NCBI GenBank assembly: GCA_030323885.1
Contig: CM059186.1
Location: 149,828,407-149,892,406, forward strand
DNA from: Branchipolynoe longqiensis
Lineage: Eukaryota > Annelida > Polychaeta > Phyllodocida > Polynoidae
DNA length: 64,000 bases
Direction: 5' to 3'
The notes beneath the pieces were generated by a model. It was not told the origin of the DNA. It did no database searches and worked only from the letters and a program-made list of their open reading frames with translations. The first letter of the stretch is position 1; every line of letters starts with the position of its first letter. Shown one piece after another: positions 42,592 through 54,720 of the stretch. Made by a program: the position numbers and the translations under genes.

Positions 42592-42845
42592 CGACCGTAC
42601 TATCAAAAGGTTCTATCTGACAAAATGGTGCTTTCGAGATAATGAGGAATGAAGCTGTGTAACTGCATGATAGCAAAGCAGATAGAACAATATTATTTTT
42701 AATACATCTCAGTGAAAAATACCAGTTGAGAAACAGTTGTGTAACTGCATGATAGCCTTTTGTAGATAGAACATTTTTACATCCATGACACTAATTCGGT
42801 CACTTTGTCAGATAGAACCTTTTTGTAGTAAGTTCACGATTCCTC
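42592..42845. mobile_element. About 250-bp MITE with internal duplication
   Basis: The left end AAAAGGTTCTATCTGACAAA is mirrored by the right end, reversed: AAAAAGGTTCTATCTGACAA. Inside, GTGTAACTGCATGATAGC occurs twice, 80 bp apart, each time followed by AGATAGAAC. Confidence 0.75.
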
Positions 42846-44059
42846 ATTCCTCACACCAATGAATAAACCAATGAATAAACCATGTAAAAGATTTGTATAA
42901 ATACCTATATACCTCTAACACTTACGGGCGAAAGACCAGTGCTACGGCACTGATGAAAGATATCTGTGAATCAAATTCATTTACCCCCAACATTGCTTTA
43001 CATGTTATAATTAACATGGGTAATTCACACACTGTGACTGGACAACCTGATAACATGTACAAAAAGAGACTGTGGTGCCACCTTGTGGCTCCCACTGGAA
43101 CCAGGTATGGCATTCACCAGCCATCACTCTACGGTGGCGCCCCCTGTAGGAACCCAGATAACTGCTAGGTGGCGACAACCACTATGAACCCTTCGTGCCA
43201 ATACTCTCACATGACCTGATGGCTGTTTGAACTCCTCGCACAACTGTCGCAGCTGCTGCCATCTTCACAACCATCCAGCTTTCTTTGCCCACCCATCCAC
43301 ACCACTAGATAGAAGTTAACTCGATAGGGTTAAGGGTTTGAGTACTGCACGACCAAACCATCAGCAGTGAGCAGTAGGGGAGTAGATCAACAGCGGTTCT
43401 GGTTCATGATACATACACTGTAACTAATGACATCTCATGAAAAGTAAAGACCCTTGTAACCAATTGCTGTCACCGAGTTTGTGAATTACAGGTAACCTAT
43501 CCCCATCACCTCCGCCCTGGGGCCTCTACTCAAATCGCATTGTTCTTGATTGCCTCCCAGTCTGATACCTGAGCCCCGCCTTCCTTTGTGCTTTCCTCAC
43601 CTGTTCCCTCAGGACTGGTCCTTTATACCCTAGGTGGCGCCACCTGGGTCTGTCACTTTAATATCGGGGCATTTTAAAAAGAGGAAGTTGTGGTTTCAGG
43701 GTAAGACTACTACTTAGACTGATGCGCCAAAGCCGATTTATTTTTTTCTCAAAATGAGACTGTATCACACAAAATGAAAGGATAATAATAAAAATCTACA
43801 TTTATATTTAATGGGAATTATATTAAATGGGAATTACTTACCCCAGCTATACCATAATATCAGCACAGTTTTTGCAGCGACCCACCATCTTAGCCCATAG
43901 CACTGAACTTATATTGGCTAACCCACTAACACACTAACCTCCTTCATAATCTACTAATATGCTCTACCTAAGTACCTGCTGATCTACTTATTTAAAATGT
44001 AATGTTAATGGCTGGAAGACCAGTGCCTCGGCGCTGAAAAATGTATATTCTGATGAATA
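42846..44059. other. Unique sequence with GGTGGCGCC motifs
   Basis: CGGTGGCGCCCCCTGTAGG (43132) and TAGGTGGCGCCACCTGGG (43631) are CTCF-like or small palindromic words. Dispersed-repeat words occur at 42925 and 44008. No gene was supported. Confidence 0.4.
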
Positions 44060-44500
44060 AACTGTTTTACCAACAACAATAACAAATTAGAAAATGCCGT
44101 CGATAAGTAATCCTACAAGGTGTCGTCCTCTCCAGATTAATATCGCTGAGTCGGCAATACTTGTCTGAACGCATAAACAGGCAGTGCCTGCCTAGTGGCT
44201 GACCACATTGATGCGCACGCATCCTGGACACACAAGTTGCTAAAAATAACACATGCATTACTAGGAGTTGGAATTCGGAACCAAGTAATGCTAACGACCT
44301 TTTCAGTTGGTCGTTCTTGAAGTCAAACGCGAACTTTTCCAGCTCTCTCATGTGGTTGCTGATAAGCTGGCATCGGTCGATATTATGGGGTTTGAGGCAC
44401 GAGAGCCTATGGAACGCGCACTGACCAAAATCACCGCTGAGGTTGATGTGAATTCCACAGGGCCGAGGGACTCACACCCTATATTAATAGAATATTCCAT
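44060..44500. other. Unique or old repeat sequence with an unassigned frame
   Basis: The minus frame covering 44260-44400 looks protein-like (RELEKFAFDFKNDQLKR). It lacks convincing splice sites and overlaps a segment (44384-44455) shared with 41393-41460, so it is left unassigned. Confidence 0.3.
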
Positions 44501-44501
44501 A

Positions 44502-44812
44502 TAAGGCCAAATAAAAAAGAATTTAAGTTGGCGATCTTCCTTTTGATCACACATCAGGATCAGGCGGGCGGTTTTTATTCTCATTCTTTTATTTTTCTGG
44601 CATATGATTTAGACGTAATACGTAACCAGATGCGATGGCCGAATGAGTTGAGCATCCGCCTCCCGTTCTAGTAGTTCATGGGATTTGAACTCTTGGGTTC
44701 AAACCGTAGCTAAGTCAAACCAATGACTTAGAAATGTATACTTATCACTACATAGCCTGGCACTCGGAATTACTAGGATAGGGCAAGGAACAGTGGAATG
44801 AGCTCTGTGCAT
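44502..44812 (+). mobile_element. SINE-B, complete with 5' extension
   Basis: AAGGCCAAATAAAAAAGAAT, then GGCATATGATTTAGACGTAA, then a tRNA-like head (GCGATGGCCGAATGAGTTGA). The body ends GGGCAAGGAACAGTGGAATG. It is the fullest copy of this variant. Confidence 0.75.
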
Positions 44813-44979
44813 TTTAAACAATTTTTATCAACAAATCAAATATTTAAAAAATCAGGGGCGGGCAATGTTTCAGGCGATTTTTCAGTATCTCAGTCGCCTG
44901 TGAAATTAAGCGTTGCATTTGATCAAACAACTTATAATTATTTATAGGTATGTGCATGCATGGATATATGTATGTATGT

Positions 44980-45118
44980 ATGTATGAATATATATATATA
45001 TATATATATATTTTATTATATCCATATTATAAATATATTTATATATATTTATATATTATATATATATATGTGAATATATATATATAATATAATATTTATA
45101 TATTTTATATATAAAGGT
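44980..45118. repeat. AT-only microsatellite
   Basis: TATATA-type sequence with almost no G or C. It can form cruciforms. It directly abuts a GC-rich segment at 45119. Confidence 0.9.
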
Positions 45119-45489
45119 CAAACCGCCAATCTTACCGGAAGCACGGCCAACCGGAAGTGAGTGGAGAGCGATCGGAGCGTTGAATGCGCGCGCAACAAAG
45201 GCACGTGGGAGTGGGACGCGGGCAGCGGGTGGAAACCGACGTGTTTGTGAAAGTGGAGAAGGGAGGTGTGTGTACATCGTTTCGGTTCGTACCGTGTGAA
45301 CTCCTCCTTCACACGGGTCCATCACTTAGGTTGTCAGTGTCGGCCTCCCGACAGAATAAACGGAGCGAACAGACCAAGTAGAATCTGCTAAATCGACCAC
45401 TAATGATCTACGTGTGATTGCTCTGTTGCCTCGGTGTGGGATATCTAACCCGTTTGCTGTCACATTACCTGGTGGGGGTTGGGAGGGGG
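45119..45489. promoter_or_regulatory. CpG-rich segment, possible promoter
   Basis: CpG dinucleotides are frequent. ACCGGAAG occurs twice (45136-45158), an ETS-type word common in animal core promoters. CCACCAGGTAATG on the minus strand could be a donor. It lies 4.2 kb upstream of the 40812 exon on that exon's strand, so it could be its promoter, but no transcript feature proves this. Confidence 0.25.
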
Positions 45490-45490
45490 T

Positions 45491-45977
45491 GTCGCAGTTT
45501 GAGCGCCCTGCCAGTTTGAGCGCCCTTCTGTTGCTTCTGCGCATGCGCGGATAGAGACAACATTAAAACCACCCTAACTATCACAGTAATTTGTGATTTG
45601 TGGTGCTTTGAAAGCAAATTTCTCTTGTTTCTATTAAATAGTTCAGATCTTTCTCTACAATTTCACATTCAGCTTTTTTTTATCAGCCAATTGGAAGTTC
45701 TTGAATTTATTTTGCGAAAATAGTTTTTGAGACCATGATCTGGTAAGGCTAACACTGGCACTGACACTCAGAATATCACAACTTTCACTATTATCTCTGT
45801 TTTAATACTTTCAGAGTAAATTGCTCTTAGGTTACATTAAATACTTCAGATCTTCCTCTTCAATTGCACATTAAGATATTTTTAATCGATCCAATGAAAG
45901 CTTCTAAATCTATTTTACTAAAAAAGTATACAACCACTGGCAGGGCGCTCAAACTGGCAGGGCGCTCAAACTGCGAC
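45491..45977. mobile_element. 487-bp TIR element, 36-bp ends
   Basis: Both ends read inward GTCGCAGTTTGAGCGCCCTG followed by CCAGTTTGAGCGCCC, nearly perfect over about 36 bp. Each TIR itself is a direct repeat of AGTTTGAGCGCCC. Flanking AGGGGGT and AGGGGAT suggest a 7-8 bp target duplication. The interior has a duplicated CAGATCTTTCTCTACAATTT-like segment. The ends and duplication length suggest a hAT-type non-autonomous element. Confidence 0.8.
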
Positions 45978-46191
45978 AGGGGATTGGGTCTATGTGCGCC
46001 GTGTGTGTGGTGTTGATATACAACAAGCCAATGTTATCATTTCACATGTCACACTGCCTGGAAGTCTTGATCGGGAGACCTCCCCGGGCTTTGCTCCCCC
46101 CACTCCTGCACCCCCCCCCCCCCCCCCCGCCGCCGTCTCAACTCGCCACCCCCATACGGTCTTATTCTCCACTGACTTGTCACATGACACT

Positions 46192-47808
46192 AAAGCCCTG
46201 GTCACATACTGAACGTAGTTGAACGTAGTTGAACGTAGTTGAACGTAGTTGAACGTAGGATAGATTAACATGGGTGAAATGTGCTCTCACTATGTTAAAC
46301 TACATTAAGGTATGGCAGGTTTTGGTTGATCACACACCTAATAGTACGGATAAATATGTTACATTACGGATCCTGGTATGTTATGGTATGGATCCCGGTA
46401 TGTCCAACTACATTCAACTATGTTCAACTATGTTCAACTACGTTACCCTCCACTATGTTCAACTACCTTCAACTTCATCCACTAACGGTTATGTGTCCAT
46501 GGGAGAACGGCCTAGGTTTCGTGCAGGTCAAAGTATGCTAGAGTATGGTAGTGAAGTGGGCGAGACTGCCAGCCTGATGGCATTCACGGGCGTGCACCGA
46601 TTAACCCGTATTTGGGAATACGGGCTACTCGCCATGGCAGACCGCGAATGCCCAAACATTCACGGGCGACGGGGTTTCCGGCCGTAAAGCGTTGCTAGGA
46701 GACGCGAATTGCGACTCGCCTGGCAACGAAAGGAGGTCGGGCGTTCGGGGCCAGACCGATCAGACGTACTTTGTGACGCTCTGATGTTTTAGCCGAGATT
46801 TAGGCCTATTTCATCTAAATTCCAAAGTGTTTCACATTAAACTGTAGGGGAAGGGTTGATAACATGTTTCTACACTATGTACGTTACTCGAATGTTAGTT
46901 TGGCTAAGAATAAACAAAGCCGTGAGCTCTTGGAAAAGTAAATTGGAACGTTCCTTGCATTCTTTACTGTCCTCCAGTTTTCTATGGAGTAAACCGCTAT
47001 GGTCGAATCTAACATTGGAATACTTTATATATATAATTAAGGGCCTTGAGCCTAACTAGGCCTTACGCAGCTACTTAGCCCATCTGCGGGGAGATTGGAA
47101 CAGACATATTAACGGAATTAACGTATAGATCTTCTTGGCTAAAATAAGACATTAACGTAGGCTGATTATCAGTGACAGTAGCAGAGACACTAGCGCCTCT
47201 GCTTAGTTCTGGATCAATTCAAACATATCAAATACACCGTAAGGCGAGTAGACCAGCCAGTAGTGGACACAATTAAATAATCGCTTTGTACTAACATATT
47301 ACGGGCGGAGGCAAACCTCCGTATTTAGGCGATACTCTGGCTAGCCGACTTTAGCCCGAGAAGTACACCGACAGACACGGACTACCTGCAGACGGGACGA
47401 GGGGCAGCAGCGGCCCGCGGCCGGCCCGAGAAATTCACATGGAAATAATTATATAAATTAACACGAAGGCTTGCCTTTAGCGGGGGCGGAATAGCCCGAC
47501 GGTTAAACTAGAGTATGCTAGAGTACAGTAAGAAGTATGCTAGAGTATGCTAGAGTACACTAGAGTATGCTTGAGTACACTAGATTACGTTATCATCACA
47601 GAGGCTACCTCTGCCTCAAACGTACCACTCTTTTGAACATGTCCAAAGCTTAAATCGGAACTCACGGCCCACACACGTTCTTATCACGTTCTTATCACGT
47701 TCTCATCACGGAGAATTACCCATGCTGGTACGTTCAACTACGTTCAACTAGGTTAGCCTCCACTACGTTCAACTACGTTCACAAACGTGTAAGTGACCGG
47801 GTCTTAAA
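46192..47808. mobile_element. Large M2-type element with nested insertion
   Basis: The left end is TAAAGCCCTGGTCACATACT and the right end reversed is TTAAGACCCGGTCACTTACA. Next to both ends are GAACGTAGTT 10-mers (five tandem copies at 46211-46257, several reversed at 47727-47785), then AGAGTATGCTAG words (46530 and 47505-47580). About 950 bp between 46553 and 47505 lack these words. They contain GC-rich hairpins (ACCCGTATTTGGGAATACGGG) and may be a separate insertion. Confidence 0.6.
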
Positions 47809-47884
47809 GGCGGGGATTTCGGGGGACGCACGGGTACCGGGATATGAACTTCCGGTCTGCAAACTGACGGGGCATCGGAGCCTG

Positions 47885-48990
47885 CCACGTGACGCAGTGT
47901 GTTCACAGGTGAGTTCTGCTCACAGGTGTAGTCTGTACACAGACAGGCGTCTGTACAAGGTGCAGTATGTACACAGGTGAGGTATAAACCCAGGTGAGGT
48001 CTGTGCACAGGTGAGGTATGTACACAAGCGAGGTATGCACACAGGTGAGGTATGTACACAGGTGAGGTATGTACACAGGTGCAGTCTGTACACAAGTGAG
48101 GTATATACACATGTGATGTATGTATACAGGCGAGGTCTGCACACAGGTGTGGTCTGTACATAGGTGAGGTACGTACACAGGTGAGGTATGTACACAGGTG
48201 AGGTATGTATACAGGTGCAGTCTGTACACAAGTGAGGTCTCTACACAGGTGATGTCTGTACACAGGCGAGGTATGTAGACAGGTGAGGCGTGTACACAGG
48301 TATGGTATGTACACAGGTGAGGTCTCTACACAGGTAAGGTATGTACACATGTGAGGTTTGTACACAGTTGAGGTATTATACAGGTGCAGTCTGTACAATT
48401 GTGACGGATGTAGACGGGTGAGGTATGCACACAAGTGAGGTATGTGCACACCTAAGGTATTACACAGGTGAGGTATAGATACAGGTGCAGTATGTACACA
48501 GGTAAGGTATGTACACAGGTGAGGTCTGTACACAGCTGAGGTACGTATACAGGTAAGGTATGTACAAAGGTGACGTATTATACAGGTGCAGTCTGTAGAC
48601 AGGTGAGGTCTGCACAGAGGTGATGTATGTACACAGGTATGGTCTGTACACGGTTAAGGTATGTACACAGGTGAGGTCTATACACAAGCAAGGTATGTAC
48701 ACAGGTGGGGGTCTGTGCACATGTGAGATCTGTACACAGGTGACGCCTGTACACAGCTGAGGGTTGTACACAAGAATGGTCTGTACACATGCGAGGTATA
48801 CACACAGATAAGGTATGTACACAGGTGAGGTATTACACCGGTGTGATCTACACACAGGCGAGGTGTGTACACATGCGAGGTATGTAAACAGATGAGGTCT
48901 ATACACAAGTGAGATATTACACAGGTGAGCAGATCAACAGGCGAGGTCGGTACACAGGCGAGGTGTAATGGGGGCCGGGGTGGCGCTGTA
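47885..48990. repeat. 17-bp minisatellite, about 60 units
   Basis: TGTACACAGGTGAGGTA units with scattered changes span 1.1 kb. The minus frames reading as (CTYLTCVHTSPVY)n are repeat translations. Confidence 0.95.
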
Positions 48991-49309
48991 GACTAGAACA
49001 GGGTGGATCAGTTTCTAACATGGTCAGAGCTTACCAATGGAGAAGTGAGAGTGTGTAAACAAGGGTGGTATAGGCGAAAAGGGCGGGTCGGGGGATTTGT
49101 AAGCAGGCATGGTCCATGCGGGGAAGGTGGGAGGGGGTTGTGTCTATGTAAACAAAAATAGTTTAGTGAACTGGAGGGGAGGGGTGTATTAAAGGGAAAT
49201 GCATAGGCTAGGTAGGTTGGGTATGTTTGTAAAGGATGGAGAGAAAGAATGATTTGTAAACAGACAATGAATAGACGGAGTATAGGTGGTGAAAAAGGAC
49301 GGCTAGGCG

Positions 49310-49720
49310 TAAGTGGGTGCAAAAGGGAGTGTGAGCAGCTCTGTAAATAAATGATGTCTAGAAGTGTGAGCAGCTCAGTGAACAGCTGTGGTCTAGGAGT
49401 GTGAGCAGCTCTGTAAATAGGTGTGATCTAGGAGTGTGAGCAGATCTGTAAATAGGTCTGATCTAGGAGTGTGGGCAGCTCTGTAAATAGGTGTGATCTA
49501 GGAGTGTGATCAGCTCTGTAAATAGGTGTGATCTAGGAGTGTCAGCACCTCTGTAAATAGGTGTGGTCTAGGAGGGATGTGGGTAGCTCTTTAAACAGGT
49601 GTGGTCTAGGAGGGGTCCGAGTAGGTCTGTAAACAGGTTTGGTCTAGGAGGGATGTGAGTAGCTCTTTAAACAGGTGTGATCTAGGAGTGGTGTGAGTAT
49701 ATCTGTAATAGGAGGTATAG
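49310..49720. repeat. 35-bp minisatellite
   Basis: Units of GGAGTGTGAGCAGCTCTGTA then AATAGGTGTGATCTA. They are best preserved at 49370-49560 and degrade outward. Positions 48990-49310 look like more diverged units. Confidence 0.9.
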
Positions 49721-50819
49721 GAGCAGTGTGAGTAAGGGGTGTAAGCAATGTAGGTCTGGGCAAAGGGAAAATCTGTAAACATGTGGGGTGGCTTAGGAGT
49801 GGGGTGGAGTTAAGTGTCTCTCTAAATAAGGGCAGTTTATGTTAACACACTAGGAATGGGTGCGGATCTGAAAACAGGCAAGGTATAGCAGTAACCGAGG
49901 GTGAACGTTTATGTAAGCAACAACTAAGTCAAATGAAGAAGGTTTTGAAAACAGGCAAGGTCTAGACAGGGGGGGAGTGCGAGAGGAGGGGAGGCGGAGC
50001 ATCGGGGAAGGGTGGGGGGGGGGTTGTAGCTAGTTATGGCGAGGCAATATAGTCGGCCTGGAGGGTTCTTTAGGATGGGTTTTGTTATCGATTGGCGAAA
50101 ACCTTCTAGGTTGACCAGTGGGCACACAGCTGAGTCGGTGAGATGGAATGTTTAACCTCGGTGTCCACACTAGGTCGGACAAGGTTCACACAGATGCTCT
50201 TCTGTGCTAGGAATGAGAAGGGATTCGAATAAACTACATCGCCATTCCAGCCGCGTGGTGCATTGTGGGATGTGTGGAATAAAACAAACCTGCGAGAAGC
50301 ACATGGCAAATGGGTGCTGCTATGAAATGTGCTAGCCTTTGCTCATCTCTGCTCTTGTTTGATAGATAGAATACAAACTAAAAAAATATATGTAATAAAT
50401 TAAGATATTAATCTTTTATCCAGCATTGCATTTAAATCAATATAATCAGCACATGCAGTGTGCATTTAGATTTAGACAAATCTGGGTACTCAGACTAGTG
50501 TTAGAGCCATAGCCAGAGTCAGTTTTACTTATTTTATTCATGTTTTTATGTTATATCCTATGGTTAATGAAATATGTAGAAGTAGAAAATGAGTAGGGTT
50601 AATCAGATATTGGTTATATATTTCTTTGAAATAAGTTTTTGTTGACATTAATATTTAGAACAAGAATGACTTGTCTAATCAATGGTGGTGTAAAAATCAG
50701 CCTGTAAAGTGACTGAAATTGTATGTTTCTTAGCTCAAAATGCTTAATTATGGAGAGTTGTCTTAAACGTATTCATTATAATATTATATTGCATCCATCC
50801 ATCCATGTTTCTGCCAAAT
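49721..50819. other. Unique sequence, no gene supported
   Basis: Purine-rich until about 50030, then mixed, then AT-rich from 50340. The minus frame around 50106-50309 has no recognised domain. Confidence 0.35.
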
Positions 50820-50945
50820 TGTTATGTATTTTTATTAATTTTGAATAAAATTGAAGTTTTGCCCTACACGTATCAGCAAACTCAATGGCCATATGCCTGT
50901 GCTTTGCTGCCAGCGCCGCTTTCAGCGCATGCGCAGTCGGAACAG
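50820..50945. repeat. Fragment of the 205-bp satellite
   Basis: TTATTAATTTTGAATAAAAT, GAAGTTTTGCCCTACACGTA and CAAACTCAATGGCC match the unit end at 22070-22135. GCGCATGCGCAG follows, as it does near 28941. Confidence 0.8.
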
Positions 50946-51045
50946 TGATCTCGTCTATTGATGCAGTGGCGAGTTGGAGCTGGTTCTGATGCCCACAAAG
51001 GCTTGGTAAGATTTTCCTCTTTTTTTTTCTTCTTTTTTTCTTTTA

Positions 51046-51060
51046 GGCGCAGTTTTGCAC
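51046..51060 (+). other. Splice-bounded 15-nt segment (microexon candidate)
   Basis: TTCTTTTTTTCTTTTAG, then GCGCAGTTTTGCACG, then GTAAGTGCC: a strong acceptor and a strong donor 15 nt apart. A second acceptor, GTTTTCCTACAG, follows at 51095, and GCTTG/GTAAGA precedes at 51003. The implied introns are under 45 nt, shorter than usual in animals, so this may be coincidence or alternative sites. Confidence 0.25.
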
Positions 51061-51299
51061 GGTAAGTGCCATCTTTTATTGATGTTTTCCTACAGGTGCC
51101 ACCAGGGGCCTCTCAGCTGTGCCGCTCCACTGGAAGCAATCGGGCGCTTTCCTCAGGAGAATTCCCTCGAGAAGAAGGTCAAGGTCACCCAAGGTTACCC
51201 GGAAAGCATTGCTTTTGTGCTATAGTCGCCAAAGGGATTCTACCACGCACCACAGTAACCCACAAGGGGGCGAAGTGGGGGGGGGGGGGGGGGGGGGAG

Positions 51300-52160
51300 T
51301 CACACCATGGAAACACACACCTTAGCAGCGCAAAGGAATGGGATAAACAGTACCATGGCAACACACCCCCTAACAGTTCACAGGTGAGAAATAAATCTAC
51401 CATGGCAATATACATTTTAGCAACCCACAGGTGTGTGAGATTAATCACATTACGGCAACACACACCCTAACAGTACATAGGTGAGGAATAGATCACACCA
51501 TGGTAATGCACACCATAACAGTCCACAGGTGAGAAATAGATCACACCATGGTAATGCACACCTTAGCAGTCCATAGGCGAAAAATAGATCCCACCATGGT
51601 AACACACACCATAACAGTCCACACGTGAGAAATAAATCACACCATGGTAATGCACACTTTAGCAGTCCGCAGGTGAGAAATAGATCACACAATGGTAACG
51701 CACACCGTAACAGTCCGCAGGTGAGAAATAGATCACACCATGGTAATACACACCATAACAGTCTGCAGGTGAGAAATAGATCACACCATGGTAACCCGCA
51801 CCTTAGCAGTCCACAGAAATATGATAGACAATACCAACACAGATCTTAGCAACCCACAGCCGTAAAATAAAATCATACCATGTCAACACACACCTTACCA
51901 ATCCACAGGTGTGTGATAAATACTACCATGGCAACACAGACCCTAGCAGTCCACAGGTGAGAAATACATCTACCATGGAAACATACATCTTAGCAACCCA
52001 CAGGTGTGTGAAATAAATGACACTATGGCAACACACACCTTAACAACCCACAAGTGTGGGAAATAAATCACACCATAGCAACACACAACTTAGCAGCCTA
52101 CAGGTGTGGAATAACTCACGACATGGCAACCTACTTTAGCAACCCATAAATGTCAAATAA
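51300..52160. repeat. About 47-bp minisatellite
   Basis: Units contain ACCATGGTAATGCACACC, TTAGCAGTCCACAGGTGAGA and AATAGATCAC. They are most regular at 51480-51800. A G21 run (51277-51297) lies just before the array. Confidence 0.95.
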
Positions 52161-52396
52161 ATCACTTCATGGCGATGGTTAGCCTATCGGGGGGACACAC
52201 CTGGGTGCCATACAACATAGCAACCCACATGTTTGGACTGTTTATAACAACAGCAACACAAACCTTAGCAATCCACATTGGTGTCACGCCATAGTTGCAC
52301 ACCGTAGGTACCACAATGTTTGGGATGCTGACACCATGGTAACATACACGTTAGCAACTCATACCTTAGTAACACACACCCCAGCAAGCATTTCCG

Positions 52397-52700
52397 ACTG
52401 GATGACCTAGTGGTTGGGCAGGACGTCGCTTTCTCCTGCAACAATTCTTGGGATCAATCCTCGGCCGAGTCAAGCCAAAGATTTACGCAATATTTTATAT
52501 TGCTACTTTACCTGGTGCTCGACATTAATGGAATATTGTATGAATAAATAGGCTCAGTGTCAGGATAATATGACTGAGTGGGGGGATATCTGGTCATGGT
52601 ACCAATGACATTGAATCCCAGCATGGCATAACTATAAAGTTACAATCTAGCGCAAGAGTAAACAATGAGTACCCATCCTTATATGATCTCAGGACGTAAA
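52397..52700 (+). mobile_element. SINE-A, diverged
   Basis: The head CGACTGGATGACCTAGTGGT and GGGATCAATCCTCGGCCGAG precede GTGTCAGGATAATATGACTG and TATGATCTCAGGACGTAAAC. Multiple changes show that it is old. Confidence 0.75.
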
Positions 52701-52759
52701 CCCTGAGTATACCAAATCAAGTATACCTTCAACTACACCATGTATGTTGAACTGCTGTA

Positions 52760-53960
52760 CACTATGTATGTGTGTCTGTATACATAGGTTTGGATGTTAC
52801 TGTTGCACACTGAACCTGACTCTGTTCTTACACATACTGGTCTGCCGCTGTTACAAACTGTGCCTGTGTCTGTTCTTACACAGACTGGCCTGGCACTATT
52901 GCACACCGTGTCTGTGTGTCTGTTCTTACACAGTGTGTTGCACAGTGTGTCTATGTTTCTGTTCTTACACATACTGGTCTGATACTCTTGCACACTGTGT
53001 CTACGGGTCTGTTTTGACACATGCCTGTCTGTGTGTCTGTTCTTACAGAAACTGGTCTGATACTCTTGGACACTGTGTCTACCTGTCTGTTCTGACACAT
53101 GCCTGTAATGTACTCTTGTACACTGTGTCTGTTCTTACACAGACTGGTCTGATACGCTTGCACACTGTGTTTATGTGTCTGTTCTGACACATGCCTTTAT
53201 TTTACTCTTGCACACTGTACCTGTGTGTCTCTTATGACACATGCCTGTAATATACTCTTGCACACTGTGTCTATGTGTCTGTTCTGACACATGCCTGTAA
53301 TGTACTCTTGCACACTGTGTCTGTGTGTCTGTTCTGACACATGGCTGTAATATACTCTTGCGCACTGTGTCTATGTGTCTGTTCTGACACATGCCTGTAA
53401 TGTACTCTTGCACACTGTGTTTGTGTGTCTGTTCTTACACTGACTGACCTGGTACTCTTGTACACTGTGTATGTGTGTCTGTTCTTACACATACTGGCCT
53501 GGTACCCTTGCATACTGTGCCTGTGTGTCTGTTTTTACACAGACTGGCCTGGTACTCTTGCATACTGTGTCTGTGTGTCTGTCCTTACACTGACTGACCT
53601 GGTACTCTTGTACACTGGGTCTGTGTGCCTGTTCTTACACAGACTGGTCTGGTACTCTTGCATACTGTGTTTGTGTGTCTGTTTTTACACAGTCTGGCCT
53701 GGTACTCTTGCATACTGTGTCTGTGTGTCTGTTCTTACACTGACTGACCTGGTACTCTTGTACACTGGGTCTGTGTGTCTGTTCTTATACAGACTGGTCT
53801 GGTACTCTTGCATACTGTGTTTGTGTGTCTGTTTTTACACAGACTGGCCTGGTACTCTTGCATACTGTGTCTGTGTATCTGTTCTTGCACAGAATGGCCT
53901 GGTTCTCTTGTACACTGTGTCTGTTTGTTGACACACAGATATGTCTGGTACTGTTGCACA
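52760..53960. repeat. 60-bp minisatellite, about 20 units
   Basis: Units read CTGGTACTCTTGCATACTGT, GTCTGTGTGTCTGTTCTTAC, then ACAGACTGGC. The repeat is in step with 60 over long stretches. Both strands stay open because the unit is 20 codons long. Confidence 0.95.
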
Positions 53961-54189
53961 GTGTGGTTTGTTGTAGGTCTAGATCTACCTCCTCTGTGTA
54001 CATGCACATGTCAGTGTCAGTGTATCTGTGTTGTTAGTCGATATCTACATTGTGTGTGTATGCGCGTGTGTAGCACGAGTGCGTGTCAGTGAGTGTGCTG
54101 TCCGTCTCTATCTATCTCCCCACAAGGCATGCACGCACGCCATGGCCTATGTCCGCGCATGCGTGTCTGTGCCGAGTTAGCCTGTTCCT

Positions 54190-54720
54190 ACCTCCCTGCC
54201 TCCCCCACCCCCCCCCCCATCATTTTCCAGCACCCATCACCTCCCCCACCCATCGCTTCCTCGACCGCCTCGACCCCTTCCCCCACACTCTCCCCCACTC
54301 CCTCCCGAACCCTCCCCCTACTCTCTCTCCCATCCCCCACTCTCCCCCACCCACCCATTTCCCCACCCTTTCCCCGACCCCTCTCCCCCACCCTCTCCCT
54401 ACCCCTTTCCCAACCACTTCCCAACCACCCCCCAGTCTCTCCACACGCCCTCCCCTACTCTCTCCCCCTCCTCCACTCCCACCGCCTCCCCCGATCACCT
54501 CCCCCAACCACCACATCTTTCCCCCCCACCCCTTCCCCCACCCTTCCCCCATCTTTCCCCCATCCCCTCTCCCCACTCCTTTCCCCGCCATCTTCCCCAC
54601 CGCTACCCCAGTTTCTCCCACACTCTCTCCCCCCACCCCCCCTCCCCAGATCACCACCCTAACCATCACCGCACCCCCCACCACCACCCCTACCCCTCGC
54701 CTGCCCAGCCTGCCTCTGTG
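54190..54720. repeat. Polypyrimidine C-rich tract
   Basis: CCCCACCC/TTCCCCC sequence with weak periodicity. The following 54720-54976 is unique, with GCGCCACCAGGCGGCG (CTCF-like) at about 54828. Confidence 0.8.

Noticed and set aside
44067..44400. Protein-like minus frame with RELEKFAFDFKNDQLKR
   Set aside because: No good acceptor or donor bounds it. Part overlaps a segment repeated at 41393, and no family came to mind.
47769..48906. 254- and 148-codon Cys/His-rich minus frames resembling zinc fingers
   Set aside because: They are the 17-bp TGTACACAGGTGAGGTA array. The spacing follows the repeat, not a zinc-finger pattern.
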